64,000 bases of DNA from Pseudoalteromonas luteoviolacea. GTDB lineage: Bacteria > Pseudomonadota > Gammaproteobacteria > Enterobacterales > Alteromonadaceae. Each line of letters starts with the position of its first letter. The stretch's first letter is position 1. Of the stretch, positions 48,201-56,086 are shown piece after piece. The stretch spans positions 1-64,000 of the forward strand of contig NZ_JAKFZS010000022.1 in the NCBI RefSeq assembly GCF_021654285.1, in the 5' to 3' direction. The notes under the pieces were generated by a model. That model saw only the letters and a program-made list of their open reading frames with translations. It was not told the DNA's origin and did no database searches. The translations under genes were made by a program, and so were the position numbers.

Positions 48201-51200
48201 GGTGCTTCAAATACTTGCTTGGCGCTCAGTGCAAAACCATGCTGGCGCATCGCTGACACAATTTGCAAGCTCAGGATCGAATCTCCCCCCAAGGCAAAAA
48301 AGTTGTCATCACGACCAATTGGACTTTGCCCTAGTACCTGCTGCCAAGTCTGGCACAGTAATGTTTCTCGCTCCCCTTGCGGTGCTTGATAGGCACGCTG
48401 AGTTTGCAACTTAGGCTCAGGCAATGCTTTGCGGTCCACTTTACCATTGCTGCTCAGCGGCAATGCATCCAGTACCATGATGCTGCTAGGCACCATGTAA
48501 TCGGGCAAAGCATCACTCAAACCCTGCTGCAAACAGCTTTCATCCAAAGACGACCCACTGACATAGGCTGCCAATCTCGCGCCGCCATTGGGGCCACTGA
48601 CAGCCACCACAACAGCTTCTTTTACGCCATCTTGGGCGAACAATTGCGTCTCTATTTCACCCAGTTCAATACGCAAACCACGGATCTTCACCTGATGATC
48701 GGTTCGACCCAGATATTCAAGTTCACCCAGCTCACTCCAACGCACCAAGTCACCACTGCGATATAAACGGCTACCGTCATGGGCAAATGGATTGGCAACA
48801 AAGCGCTCCGCACTGAGATCAGGACGATTTGCATAACCGCGTGCAAGACCAACACCACCAATGTAAAGCTCACCCACAGCGCCAATTGGACTGAGGTTCA
48901 ATTGCTGATCCAACACCCACAGCTCACATCCGGCGATCGGTTTACCGATTGGCACCGCTTTGTCTGCGCGGCCATCACATTCGTAATAGCTGACATCAAT
49001 GGCCGCTTCCGTAGGACCATACAAGTTGTGGATTTCCAGTTGCGGCAACAGCTTAAGCGTATCGGCTTGCAAAGCCGCAGGCAGCGCTTCACCGCTACAA
49101 ATAATATGCTTAATGCTGGTACATTTTTGTGCCAGTGGCTCACTGATAAAGGCTTGTAACATCGAAGGCACAAAGTGCAACAAAGTCACCTGCTGGGCTT
49201 GAATAAGCTCAGCAAGCTCACGGGGCTCTTTGTGAATTTCCGGCTCAGCCACCACCAAGGTTGCGCCGCGCATCAAAGGCCAGAAGAACTCCCACACAGA
49301 AACATCAAACCCATATGGCGTTTTTTGTAACACGCGATCTTGATTGCCAATTGGATAGGCTTGGTCTTGCCAGCTGATCCGGTTGTACAAAGCATGGTGG
49401 TGATTCACCACGCCTTTTGGTTTACCCGTTGAGCCTGAGGTATAAATCACATAAGCCGCTTGCTGCGGTAAAATAGTGACGTTTGGATAGTCACCACGGT
49501 GCGTCTCTAAGCGCTCTACCAGCGCTGACCAAGTAAAATACGGTACGTTAAATTGCTGATTATCGCGATTTCCCAGCACCAATTTAAAAGTGCTATTTTG
49601 CGCAATATATTCAACGCGATCAGCGGGTAAGTTGGGGTCCAATGGTACGTAGGCCGCGCCGCTTTTCATCACCCCGATAAGCGCAATCACCATTTCGAAA
49701 CTGCGGTCAAAATACACGCCAATTTGATCTTCTGCGCCTATGCCTTGGGCAATCAACCAGTGCGCCAATTGATTGGTGCGCAGTTCAAACTGTGCATAAC
49801 TCATGTGCTCACCAGCAAAGATCAATGCACTTTGCTCTGGTGTTTTTTGAGCTTGCGCACTGATGATGTCGGCAATAGAGTCTTGCCATTCAAATGCTGA
49901 CTCGCCATTTGAAAACGACTCCAAGCTCTGCTGTCTGTGCGCTGGATACCAATCTAAATATTGTAGTGGCGAGGCCGGGTGCAAAGAGACCGCACTGAGC
50001 AGCGCAGCCAGTTCATCCAAGCAATGTTTGGCAAATGCTTCGCTGTATAAGGTGTTGGCATAGTAAAGGTGCAGTAAGGTATCACCGCTGACTTCTTCAA
50101 TCACATCCAATTGCAAATCAAAAGGCATAGAAAAGCGCAGCGCTTGAGTATCTTTGAGCCTTACCCCTTGCAATGAGTCCATCGCACCTTTGTCACGCTT
50201 TAGATAATTAAACATCACCTGAAACAGCGGGTGACTGCCGGTGCTGCGTGGCGGTTTAATGGCATCGAGCAGGTGCTCAAAAGGTAAATCTTGGTTGGCC
50301 TGTGCGAACTGTGAAAACGACTTGGCTTTATCCAGTAACGCTGAAAAGCTGTCTTGTGGTGCCACTTCCAAGCGCACCACTTGGGTATTAATGAAAAAGC
50401 CGATTAAACCGTGCGTTTGCGCATGGTGGCGGTTGGCAATGGGCACGCCCACTTTGACATCATGTTGGTCGCTATAGCGATGCAATAAATATTGAAACGC
50501 ACTGAGCAGTACCAAATACGGCGTCACTTGGTGCTGTTTGGTCAGTGCCTGTACTTGCTGCCATAAATTGCTGGGCAGCGTCATCGATTGGGTCGTGATG
50601 GGGTAGTTGCCGCCTTGCCTTGCCAAGCTATTTGCAGGTAGGCGCAGGGGCTCAAAATCGTCGCCAAGCGCCGCTTGCCAGTCTGTTAATTGCTTGTCTA
50701 GCAGCGCGGTATGATCTTGCTGTGCAAGCCATAAAGCATAATCTAAGTAGTCGGCTTGCGGCGTCAGTTCAGGTAAACTTTGTTGACTCTGCAACAGCGC
50801 ATACGCTTGAATAAATTCATTAAATAGCTGCTGCATCGACGTGCCATCAGTCACAATGTGGTGCATCACAACCAGCAAAGTGCACTCCCCCTGAGATTCA
50901 AGCAGTGCCACACGTAGCAGAGGCTCTGCGGTTAAATCAAAAGGCTGGTCGGCAATCTCAAATGCCTGCTGCACAGTATCATCTTGGCTGGGCACATCAA
51001 CGAAAGTGAAGGCATTTTCTGCTTGCAGCTGCTGAACCGTGGTGCCCGCTTCCTCACTGAAACGACTATTTAAAATGCCGTGTTTTGCCACTAAGTGCGC
51101 AAAGCTTGCCTGTACCCAGGCTTTATTTAACTGCCCTTGAAAAGACAAGGTGCCCGCTAAGTTGTAGACACTGTCTGCTGGATCTAACTGCCACGCAGTC

Positions 51201-51379
51201 CAAAGTCGTTGCTGAGCCGGTGTCAATGGCACTTTAGCGCTTCTATCTTCGCGCACCGCTAACTGATTTTGCTTGGCTCTAGATTGACTGTCGGCCAATT
51301 TGGCTTTGAGTTTTAATTGCTGTTCTTCAGTTAATGCGCCACCGCGCTCGCGTCTTCTTCTGCGCTTTTGCTCGCTCAT
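39215..51379 (-). CDS. Three-module NRPS: C-A(Ser)-PCP-E, C-A(Gly)-PCP, C-A(Arg-like)-PCP, C
   Basis: 4054 residues. Module 1: condensation (HHIVTDG near 175), adenylation (core near 650; pocket DVWHISLID, Ser code), PCP near 1031, and an epimerization domain (HHLVIDGVSW near 1218, EGHGREPW, FNYLGQ), giving D-Ser. Module 2: condensation of the type taking a D-residue donor (HHMLLDGWS near 1679), adenylation (core near 2146; DILQLGMIW, Gly) and PCP near 2514. Module 3: condensation with HHIISDA near 2701, adenylation (core near 3168; DAEDIGAVT, a basic residue, probably Arg) and PCP near 3545. A final condensation domain (HHIVSDG near 3736) and a Lys-rich tail (KKRKSAKFGKLKK) serve the Asp module encoded next. 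AGGTGG precedes the ATG. Confidence 0.95.
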   Translation of the reverse strand: MSEQKRRRRRERGGALTEEQQLKLKAKLADSQSRAKQNQLAVREDRSAKVPLTPAQQRLWTAWQLDPADSVYNLAGTLSFQGQLNKAWVQASFAHLVAKHGILNSRFSEEAGTTVQQLQAENAFTFVDVPSQDDTVQQAFEIADQPFDLTAEPLLRVALLESQGECTLLVVMHHIVTDGTSMQQLFNEFIQAYALLQSQQSLPELTPQADYLDYALWLAQQDHTALLDKQLTDWQAALGDDFEPLRLPANSLARQGGNYPITTQSMTLPSNLWQQVQALTKQHQVTPYLVLLSAFQYLLHRYSDQHDVKVGVPIANRHHAQTHGLIGFFINTQVVRLEVAPQDSFSALLDKAKSFSQFAQANQDLPFEHLLDAIKPPRSTGSHPLFQVMFNYLKRDKGAMDSLQGVRLKDTQALRFSMPFDLQLDVIEEVSGDTLLHLYYANTLYSEAFAKHCLDELAALLSAVSLHPASPLQYLDWYPAHRQQSLESFSNGESAFEWQDSIADIISAQAQKTPEQSALIFAGEHMSYAQFELRTNQLAHWLIAQGIGAEDQIGVYFDRSFEMVIALIGVMKSGAAYVPLDPNLPADRVEYIAQNSTFKLVLGNRDNQQFNVPYFTWSALVERLETHRGDYPNVTILPQQAAYVIYTSGSTGKPKGVVNHHHALYNRISWQDQAYPIGNQDRVLQKTPYGFDVSVWEFFWPLMRGATLVVAEPEIHKEPRELAELIQAQQVTLLHFVPSMLQAFISEPLAQKCTSIKHIICSGEALPAALQADTLKLLPQLEIHNLYGPTEAAIDVSYYECDGRADKAVPIGKPIAGCELWVLDQQLNLSPIGAVGELYIGGVGLARGYANRPDLSAERFVANPFAHDGSRLYRSGDLVRWSELGELEYLGRTDHQVKIRGLRIELGEIETQLFAQDGVKEAVVVAVSGPNGGARLAAYVSGSSLDESCLQQGLSDALPDYMVPSSIMVLDALPLSSNGKVDRKALPEPKLQTQRAYQAPQGERETLLCQTWQQVLGQSPIGRDDNFFALGGDSILSLQIVSAMRQHGFALSAKQVFEAPTIAQLAKALSELSDADKIPQVVSGDAPLLPIQHTFFARQPSQIDHWNQAIRLTPPAPIGLAQLNDSVQMLIKHHDSLRLQFQQQGSWQQAYREYDEANYREVVWYQQTTDSEFDTYLLNAAEQAQASLSIQRADSLRVLYVHSESRQALILIAHHLVIDGVSWRILVDDLLQGIELATAGKAAALPPKSHSYQYWAQQLQAYPSAHANEFALWQNQQCDALELPNYVAEGDATIASAQTLQIKLSESHTQALLSQASRPYRTHIDELLLAALSVALKQWTGSKDAQVFLEGHGREPWQSQLDLSRTVGWFTSLYPVKLSDGDDLAQTIISTKERLRALPNKGIGYGAFKYYGSEAQQQALRTERKPQIEFNYLGQLDANSNAQLADWQMNTDGVGSSIAAQNPLSADIAINGAIQNSQLQLAISYSGARLLSSDMAEFAQYFEQALSEVIDHCLEAEVRLTPADVPLLSLSQDELDALPIAPSSVSSIYPLSAMQQGMMFHSMIEQSAAYLNQLRLDISGLDVTRFKAAWQQVVARHDALRTGFISGTQQPLQYVIHDHQIVFDELDWQAEPEKSTDKLARTILDTGFAVTEEVGLMSFTLVQQSAQQHHFIWTYHHMLLDGWSSTAVLAEVMMAYQGQALPQPGGQYQDYLAYLAKQDEAAGDAYWQSRLAQLNDASYLTELQNRDALDSQLGYAQHTLQLDEPQAAQLQAFAQQQEITVNTVLQGAWSLLLSRMLNKSAVCFGATTSGRPADLVGSDSTVGLFINTLPVISTLDNEQIVGQWLKACQQGSMQSREFEHTPLYQIQKLADGQVSFAQQGLFDSLLIFENYPISETLGANELDGAKFSLVENREETNYPLTVFVETAQGLTINFAYQGWRLSTEFVAHLANNLARLLEALQTQVEQPLGHIQLLDDATQAQVKQLGIGKSQTLPSSDALAMFEAQAKQTPQAIAVQNEQGEQLSYDALSGRANQLAQALLAAGLSTEMPVAVSMTRGIEMIVAILAVSKAGGVYVPIAVELPKERRDYICQHSGAKFALTNSKVSFTEDVTCLNVTDLPLTSYDEGNLNVQRHHHQLVYTLYTSGSTGLPKGVAISHGNLVNFLLGMQQQLGLESALNALALTSLSFDISGLEIYLPLISGGTVTVAQNASTLSAALLAEQDLIQATPAGWRSLLELDLLTQVQGKRALCGGEALPAELVADLAQSGVQLWNMYGPTETTIWSSCYQVTQAPVHLGDATLNTQLYVLDNQLNLCPQLVAGELYIAGLGLARGYLSRPDLSAERFVANPFADDGSRLYRTGDLVRWNQAGQLEYLGRTDHQVKIRGYRIELGDIEAQLYRCGGVSEAVVVDDNSTGTTQLVGYVSGKALDSEMIKTTIAQWLPDYMVPALVMTLDEMPHNSNGKIDRKALPAPQWQETQAYVAPQTETESRLATIWQSVLGAEQVGREDNFFALGGDSIKALSVASQGKQSGLHFELPQLLSTGNLGQLAALIDGNEASAKPVLQRQAQRYAGLSFAELRQWFLWKLSPQSSAYHIKGGLMLQGTLNTEVLQSALDFVSNRHDALRTVYVEDKDAQVSQYIAPIGQCAYHEFDASNGADSTAWRADFVAQPFVLTQGNLFRVGLIKHSDTQHELVVVMHHIISDAWSLQIIIDDFAKAYRDALSDKVLPIDTASVRYSDYAQWQRAWLNDEVKAEQLSYWHSAIGDDLSALRLPSDIATQQSSYQAITEQIQLGDALKTALADYARANNTSLFNVLMTALKVLLHRYSGQSTIRVGMPIANRHNAGTESLVGFFVNTQVITTHLSGEVLLSDALEQVKTHLLGAQAHQDLPFEQLLDSLDLDRDLEQPLFQVMINHQRVDGEALLALPQLDVSPVSIAASEAQFELVLNCYENSEGLTNIEFEFAKERFSPARRAELAQALNAVLTALVDTQSQCIADLVLLPEEQQAQLHALSQGQTHIAANLVTSQLSAMAKQYPHNTALKFADTALSYQQIAAQSDRLAHYLCAQSHPVVAVRFARGIDMVVAALAVLKSGATYVPIDPSLPLERQQYIAQQSGADLLLSDDIASELKGVPIHTLDESKLSVYPTTALSNTILPQQMAYMIFTSGSTGLPKGVAVSHQALADHCYAMQQYYHYQEGDHALLFASMGFDAALEQLLMPLLSGAQLSVVDPKSMGPDTLVEYVEAEQVTVVDLPPAYLRHVPKLDSVRLCIVGGEGWHQGDFNLAQQSLPQAQFVNAYGPTEAVVTPTLWLGDAKSSVDGRYVPIGKPVGNRNVYVLDSDLNLLPQGAVGELYIGGSCLAEGYVQQADLTAERFVANPFSDNGTRLYRTGDLVRWNAQAQLEYLGRVDDQIKIRGHRIELGEIEAQLSALDGVAQAVVLVQSQQEQPVLVAFAVSDKLTGSALQVALREHLPEYMIPQAIEIVTQLPLNQNGKVDRKRLPVLTLVSEQGACVPPQAGLEQQIAQIWQSLLHAPQVSRHDNFFALGGDSISALRLVPRINQLGDYGIEVKDIFNAPDLAALAQLTAQSEQGPARLALVLVERTELMPVSAAQQSLWLTDKMSDAADKAAYNIAGGVSLSGELDIQALELAFNQLLARHEVLRTRFVNVEGEPRSEVLENVNFTIAVEQVECAQTAMQMRRDFEQQGFDLSTAPLMRAKVLQLGADSYQLLVSMHHIVSDGWSIANLVQELGVFYAEQLGDGSLVEAMAPLEVQYADYAHWQNARLASEEGAQNHTFWQQQLEAAPQITTLPLHFPRPDKPSSQGEQVRFDIQADTAAQLQALSEAHQVSLFALLKASYMAFLSQQTGQQDLVVGTPMAGRETLSLEPLIGYFIKVMPLRVKVSADESLISLAKQVQQQFLAVQDHQLLTLERIMQLVDTPRQAGTSPIFQQLFVMQNTPQPRWPVDGMEITELPSGEVSSKFDSGIFIEPSETGFSGNLVFKTDLYLKDKMATLVTQWLSLLDTLAVHPEQALPKPKRSSGAKKRKSAKFGKLKK

Positions 51380-51650
51380 GCTGATCCCACCTGGCTATCG
51401 ATTGTTATGCACTGCTGTGTGTCAGTCGAGATAAATAACAAAGTATTGCTTTGCCTGTACTCAACCACATTGCAATTGGTTTTGGCTTGCTACCACATGA
51501 CACTCACCACCATACACAGCAACTCAAGCAAGGCATCTTTGCTGCATTGCTGTTACTTTATTAGGTTGTTTGGGTTGTGGTGATTACATCGCGTTTTGCT
51601 TGGATGTGTCGGTAAATTTGCCCTTAATGCCAGCTAGACGTTGGGAGAGG
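51380..51650. other. Gap between PKS and large NRPS genes
   Basis: About 270 gene-free bases between the PKS terminator and the NRPS start. A promoter for the NRPS gene may lie here. The only CGT with a 16-base spacer has TTTAT instead of TAAAT, which is too poor to call. Confidence 0.5.
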
Positions 51651-51690
51651 AAAAAAATAAAGTGGGAGGCCAATTTGGCCTCCCAAAAAA
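51651..51690 (-). terminator. Terminator after the PKS gene
   Basis: A near-perfect palindrome, GGGAGGCCAAATTGGCCTCCC, read on the minus strand, is followed by ACTTTATTTTTTT. It begins about 33 bases after the PKS stop codon. Confidence 0.8.
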
Positions 51691-51716
51691 TAGTCACAGT
51701 GCTTTCAAGTCAGCCT

Positions 51717-54700
51717 CTATTCGCTTAGCAACTGCTCTTCTATTAAGAAAGTGAGATTGTCTAAGTTTGGATCTTCAAAGAAGGTAGCTGGCTCTATCTC
51801 AACGGCAAACTGCTGCTTAACCTTTGCCAACATTTGAATGGCTATCAGCGAGTCGCCGCCAAGCTCAAACAAATTATCGAAAATGCCAATTTCGTCAAAG
51901 CCTAAAAACTCACTCCAAATCGCTGCCAATTGCAGTTCAAGCTCACTTTCTGGGGCTTCAAACTCAGTATCAAGATCTGGACGTTTGTGCCCTTTTGGCG
52001 CAGGAGACTTTGCCTGCATTAACTTTTCAGTCAGCTCTGCCACCTTATCTGCACGAGCCTGCCAAGACAGGCTTGCAGCATAAATTTGCGGCGCCTGCGA
52101 TTGGCTAATACCATCCAATAAGGTTTTGGCCGCCAGCTCATCAATACCAAAGTCTTCACCGACACTGTGACCCGCTGCCATGCCGATATTCGCCCATGCA
52201 TCCCAATTAACCGATTGTACTAAAAATGGCTGAGGCTGCATCGCGACGGCATCAAGGTAACTGTTGGCAGCACAGTAATCACTCTGACCCAAAGCCCCCA
52301 AAACTGATGCCAAAGATGAGCATAAAATCATCCGCTCTAGCTGATGTGATTTAAACGCAGCTAATAGGTTATCTGTGCCGCGGGTTTTCGCTGCCATGCT
52401 GTGCGACGCTTGCTCGGCAGTCATTTGAGCCAGCATGCCTCCGCCCGGTAAGCCCGCAGCGTGGATCACTTGAGTAATACGGCCCAATGATTGCTCCGCA
52501 TGACTGATCGCAACATTCAGACTCGCAATATCCAGCACATCTGCGGTGACCACAGCGACACGCGCACCCGCAGCTTGAAGTGCTTGCAATGCGTGGATCT
52601 GATCAGTCAGCTTGCTGTCGGTGTGCTCATCGTTGAGCAACGTAGGCCACTGCTCGCTGTCAGGGAATTCTGCACGAGTTTGCAACATCAAGGCATGGCC
52701 TTGTGCAGCCAATAACTTAGCTAACACTAAGCCCACACCGCCAAGGCCCCCTGTGATAAAGGTCACTGGCGACGACGCAGTATTCGCCGCAACCTCTATT
52801 TGCGGCAAGACTTGTTCTGTTAATACAAAGCGCTGACGACCTCGATAAGCAATTTCTTTTGCTTTATTGGCCATATCTGCAACCAATTGCGCAGCAATGT
52901 GTGACTGAGCGCTGTCGCGCTGTGCGGTGGTGATTTCTCGCAGCTGGCAATCAATGGCGGTTTGCTCCATGCCAATCACCCGCGTTATCCCAAGCGCTGT
53001 GGCTTTGTCCGCCGATATTGGCTCATCACCTAACACGCTGAATAATTCACTGGCCACCACAGTCCACTGCAGTGTGCCTTGACTCAATAGCCATTTGGCC
53101 AGCGGTAATAACTGCTGATAACCACACCCTGACTCATCAAGCAAACGACAATCCACAATGCGCGTAAAGCCGTGCTGCTCATACAGTGCTGTTAATTGAT
53201 TGGCATCTTGGCAATCCAGACGATATTGACCTTGTTCCAGCGAGACAAATTCATCCCCCTGCCATGCCACTACCACTTCCGCGCCTTTTGTACTGAGTTC
53301 AGTGGTCAACTGCGACGATATTGGCGCATCTGTCGCAATCACGAGTACCTTTTCGCTGTTGAACTGGCTAAGCACAGAAGTTGTATTCAATTGCTGCTGC
53401 CAAACTGGCGCTAATAATTCAGGACCTGTACTGTCAGCTTGTGTCGTCACTGGTGTTGTGCTGTGTGTCGCATCAACCCAATATTCGGTGCTATCAAACT
53501 GATATGCCGGAAATGCCATCTCTAACCCATGTGGATTCGATGACACCACAGACCAATCTATCGCCACACCCAATTGCCACAGTTTTGCCAGCGTTTTCAC
53601 ACAAGGTGGAATAGGCGCTTTTAAATTGCGCGCATGGGCAATGGAATTGAGTACTGTAATGTCACCTTCAATCGATTGCTTGGCCAGCTTTTGTAGCGTA
53701 TCGCCAGGGCCTGCCTCAATAAGCACATTGCACTTAGCTGCCAGTGTTTTCACGCCATCAACAAAATTCACGGCTTGGCGAATATGGTCTAGCCAATACT
53801 GTGTTGAAGTCGCTTGCTCTGGCGTGATCCAAGTCCCTGTTACGTTGGACACAAATGGTATTTGCGGTGCATTCAATTGCACAGTATTTAATACTTCAGC
53901 AAATTCACCCAACACAGGCTCAGTCAAATGGCTGTGGAAAGCGTGCGACACATGCAAGCGCGTGACGCTGATATCGGCGGCTTTGAGCTCAGTTTGCAGC
54001 GCCTTAATGGCTTCTTTAGACCCCGCCACAACAGTATTGGTCGGGCTATTACAGGCTGCGATATCCAGTTGTGCATTTAAATACGGCTGCAGACTTGGTG
54101 CATCGCTCATCACAGATAACATGGCACCCGGTGCCATTTTTTGTAGCGCTTCGCCGCGGGCCGTCACCAATTTCACAGCGGTGTCTAAGCTCATCACGTC
54201 ACTGAGACACGCAGCCACATATTCGCCAATACTGTGACCAAGCATGGCCTCGATGTGTATGCCGTGGGCTTGATAGCATTTAGCCATGGCATAGGCGACG
54301 ACAAATAAAGCAGGCTGAGTCACACGCGTTTGACCTAGCAACTGGTTGGCCGCCAAAAGCTCATCATCGTTGGGGGTAAATACGCGGCGTAATTCATCTT
54401 GCAAGGTGCTATCAAATAAAGCGATGACATCATCAAACTGGGCTTTAAATTCAGGCATATGTTCAAGCAGAGGCTTAGCCATGGTCACATACTGGGACCC
54501 TTGTCCTGAAAACATCAGCGCCACTTGCGCAGCGCCCGCTTTATCACCCGCGACATCACGGACTAGCAGTTGCTGCGCCTGCTCTGCGCTGTCGACTACT
54601 AGGGCATGACGCACAGCCTGAGCGGTACGGTTATGCTGCGATTGTGCTGCGATAAGTGCTAAATTATCCGGATTTTGCTGTAATTTGATAGCCAGCGCTT

Positions 54701-56084
54701 GGCGCTGGGCTTCCAGTGCTGACTGCGAGTTCGCAGACACAGGTAAAATGTGCCAAGGCGCTGTGTGACTGTGCTGCGCCTCATTTGCTGTGTATTCTTC
54801 TAATATCACATGGGCATTGGTGCCACCCATCCCCAGTGAACTCACCGCCGCTCGGCGCACTGAGTTACTTTCCCATGGGGTCAATGTGGTGTTGACATAA
54901 AATGGGCTATTCGCAAAATCGATTTTGCTGTTTAGTGGCTCACAGTGCAAACTGGGGGGTAGCGTTTTGTGGCGCAGTGCTTGCACCGCCTTAATCAGGC
55001 CTGTTACACCCGCTGCTGAGTCAAGATGGCCAATATTGGCTTTAATCGAACCGATGGCAATTTGCTGCTTATCACACTCCCCGTAGGCGCGGCTTAGCGC
55101 GGCAATTTCAATCGGGTCGCCTAAGGTTGTGCCCGTGCCATGGGTTTCAATATAACCCACTGAGCTTGGCTCGATATCGGCAAATTCCAGTGCCGCTTCA
55201 ATGGCACTCGCTTGTCCTGTGACACTTGGTGCGGTGTAACCGACCTTCTCTTTGCCATCATTGTTGATTGCAGACCCTTTGATCACAGCCAGTATGTGGT
55301 CGCCTGCGTCAATGGCATCTTCCACACGCTTCAGCACCACAGCAGCGCTGCCGCTGCCAATCAAAATGCCATCCGCTTGCTCACCAAATGCGCTCAGTTG
55401 GCCAGTAGGTGATAAACTGCCGCCAGTTGGCGCATGATAACCTTGCTCGTTATTTAAATTTAACCACACGCCACCAGCAAGGGCCGAATCGCACTCATAG
55501 TTTTGCAGTGAACGACACGCCATGTGCACCGCCACCAAAGACGTAGAGCATGCTGTCTGTACGGTCACTGCCGGACCCGTTAAATCCAGCTCATAGCTGA
55601 TGCGCGTTGCCAGTGAATCTTTATCGTTACCATTGGTCAGCGCCAGTAAACTGGTGATATCTTGCTGTGAATCACCCAATAGATTTTGCAATAAATACGC
55701 AGTCACACCGCAACCGGCAAATACACCGGTAAAATTACTGGTGTCGGTGGTAATCCCAGCATGTTCTAAGGCATGCCAACAGGTTTGCAAAAACACCCGT
55801 TGCTGCGGGTCAAGCTGCGCCGCTTCTTTGGGGGTATAGCCAAAAAATGCCGCGTCAAATTGCGCCATCCCCGCAAAAGGAATACCGCATTTAATGTAAT
55901 CTGGATGGGCAAGGTCTTCATCACTGACGCCCGCCGCCTTTAAGCTATTGTCATCAAATGTTTTGACGGCGCAGTGGCCATCTCTGACATTTTGCCAAAG
56001 TTGATCAACATTATCGGCATCTGGAAAACGGCCAGCCATACCGACGATGGCAATATCTAATTCGCTATAATTACTCTCTGACAT
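51717..56084 (-). CDS. Type I PKS module: KS-AT-KR-ACP
   Basis: 1455 residues. The ketosynthase (about 8-430) has its catalytic Cys in QTACSTSLVA near 176 and the His residues in ETHGTGT and NIGHLDSAAG. The acyltransferase (about 535-830) has GHSIGEY near 617 and HAFHS near 714, the malonyl-CoA signature. The ketoreductase (about 1110-1285) has TGGLGGVG near 1113, CSSLAS and the catalytic Tyr in SDYCAANSYLD. The ACP Ser is in LGGDSLIAI near 1409. There is no dehydratase, so the product keeps a 3-hydroxyl. It extends the preceding Lys-type unit by malonate, giving a 4,8-diamino-3-hydroxyoctanoyl unit. It starts two bases after the first NRPS gene. Confidence 0.95.
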   Translation of the reverse strand: MSESNYSELDIAIVGMAGRFPDADNVDQLWQNVRDGHCAVKTFDDNSLKAAGVSDEDLAHPDYIKCGIPFAGMAQFDAAFFGYTPKEAAQLDPQQRVFLQTCWHALEHAGITTDTSNFTGVFAGCGVTAYLLQNLLGDSQQDITSLLALTNGNDKDSLATRISYELDLTGPAVTVQTACSTSLVAVHMACRSLQNYECDSALAGGVWLNLNNEQGYHAPTGGSLSPTGQLSAFGEQADGILIGSGSAAVVLKRVEDAIDAGDHILAVIKGSAINNDGKEKVGYTAPSVTGQASAIEAALEFADIEPSSVGYIETHGTGTTLGDPIEIAALSRAYGECDKQQIAIGSIKANIGHLDSAAGVTGLIKAVQALRHKTLPPSLHCEPLNSKIDFANSPFYVNTTLTPWESNSVRRAAVSSLGMGGTNAHVILEEYTANEAQHSHTAPWHILPVSANSQSALEAQRQALAIKLQQNPDNLALIAAQSQHNRTAQAVRHALVVDSAEQAQQLLVRDVAGDKAGAAQVALMFSGQGSQYVTMAKPLLEHMPEFKAQFDDVIALFDSTLQDELRRVFTPNDDELLAANQLLGQTRVTQPALFVVAYAMAKCYQAHGIHIEAMLGHSIGEYVAACLSDVMSLDTAVKLVTARGEALQKMAPGAMLSVMSDAPSLQPYLNAQLDIAACNSPTNTVVAGSKEAIKALQTELKAADISVTRLHVSHAFHSHLTEPVLGEFAEVLNTVQLNAPQIPFVSNVTGTWITPEQATSTQYWLDHIRQAVNFVDGVKTLAAKCNVLIEAGPGDTLQKLAKQSIEGDITVLNSIAHARNLKAPIPPCVKTLAKLWQLGVAIDWSVVSSNPHGLEMAFPAYQFDSTEYWVDATHSTTPVTTQADSTGPELLAPVWQQQLNTTSVLSQFNSEKVLVIATDAPISSQLTTELSTKGAEVVVAWQGDEFVSLEQGQYRLDCQDANQLTALYEQHGFTRIVDCRLLDESGCGYQQLLPLAKWLLSQGTLQWTVVASELFSVLGDEPISADKATALGITRVIGMEQTAIDCQLREITTAQRDSAQSHIAAQLVADMANKAKEIAYRGRQRFVLTEQVLPQIEVAANTASSPVTFITGGLGGVGLVLAKLLAAQGHALMLQTRAEFPDSEQWPTLLNDEHTDSKLTDQIHALQALQAAGARVAVVTADVLDIASLNVAISHAEQSLGRITQVIHAAGLPGGGMLAQMTAEQASHSMAAKTRGTDNLLAAFKSHQLERMILCSSLASVLGALGQSDYCAANSYLDAVAMQPQPFLVQSVNWDAWANIGMAAGHSVGEDFGIDELAAKTLLDGISQSQAPQIYAASLSWQARADKVAELTEKLMQAKSPAPKGHKRPDLDTEFEAPESELELQLAAIWSEFLGFDEIGIFDNLFELGGDSLIAIQMLAKVKQQFAVEIEPATFFEDPNLDNLTFLIEEQLLSE

Positions 56085-56086
56085 GA

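Noticed and set aside
39215..51379. Myxochelin-like or pseudochelin-like cluster
   Set aside because: Those products need DHB loaded on a single Lys module with a reductive release domain. Here there are seven adenylation domains, a PKS module and a thioesterase, and no reductase.
51610..51660. Possible PvdS-type site before the 4054-residue NRPS gene
   Set aside because: The -35-like element is TTTAT, three of five matches, and the leader would be about 250 bases; it overlaps the T tail of the PKS terminator.
53626..54237. 203-residue plus-strand frame inside the PKS gene
   Set aside because: It lies opposite the acyltransferase region of a clearly coding gene, has Ser/Ala/Cys-rich composition and no ribosome site. 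It is a mirror frame of biased codon use.
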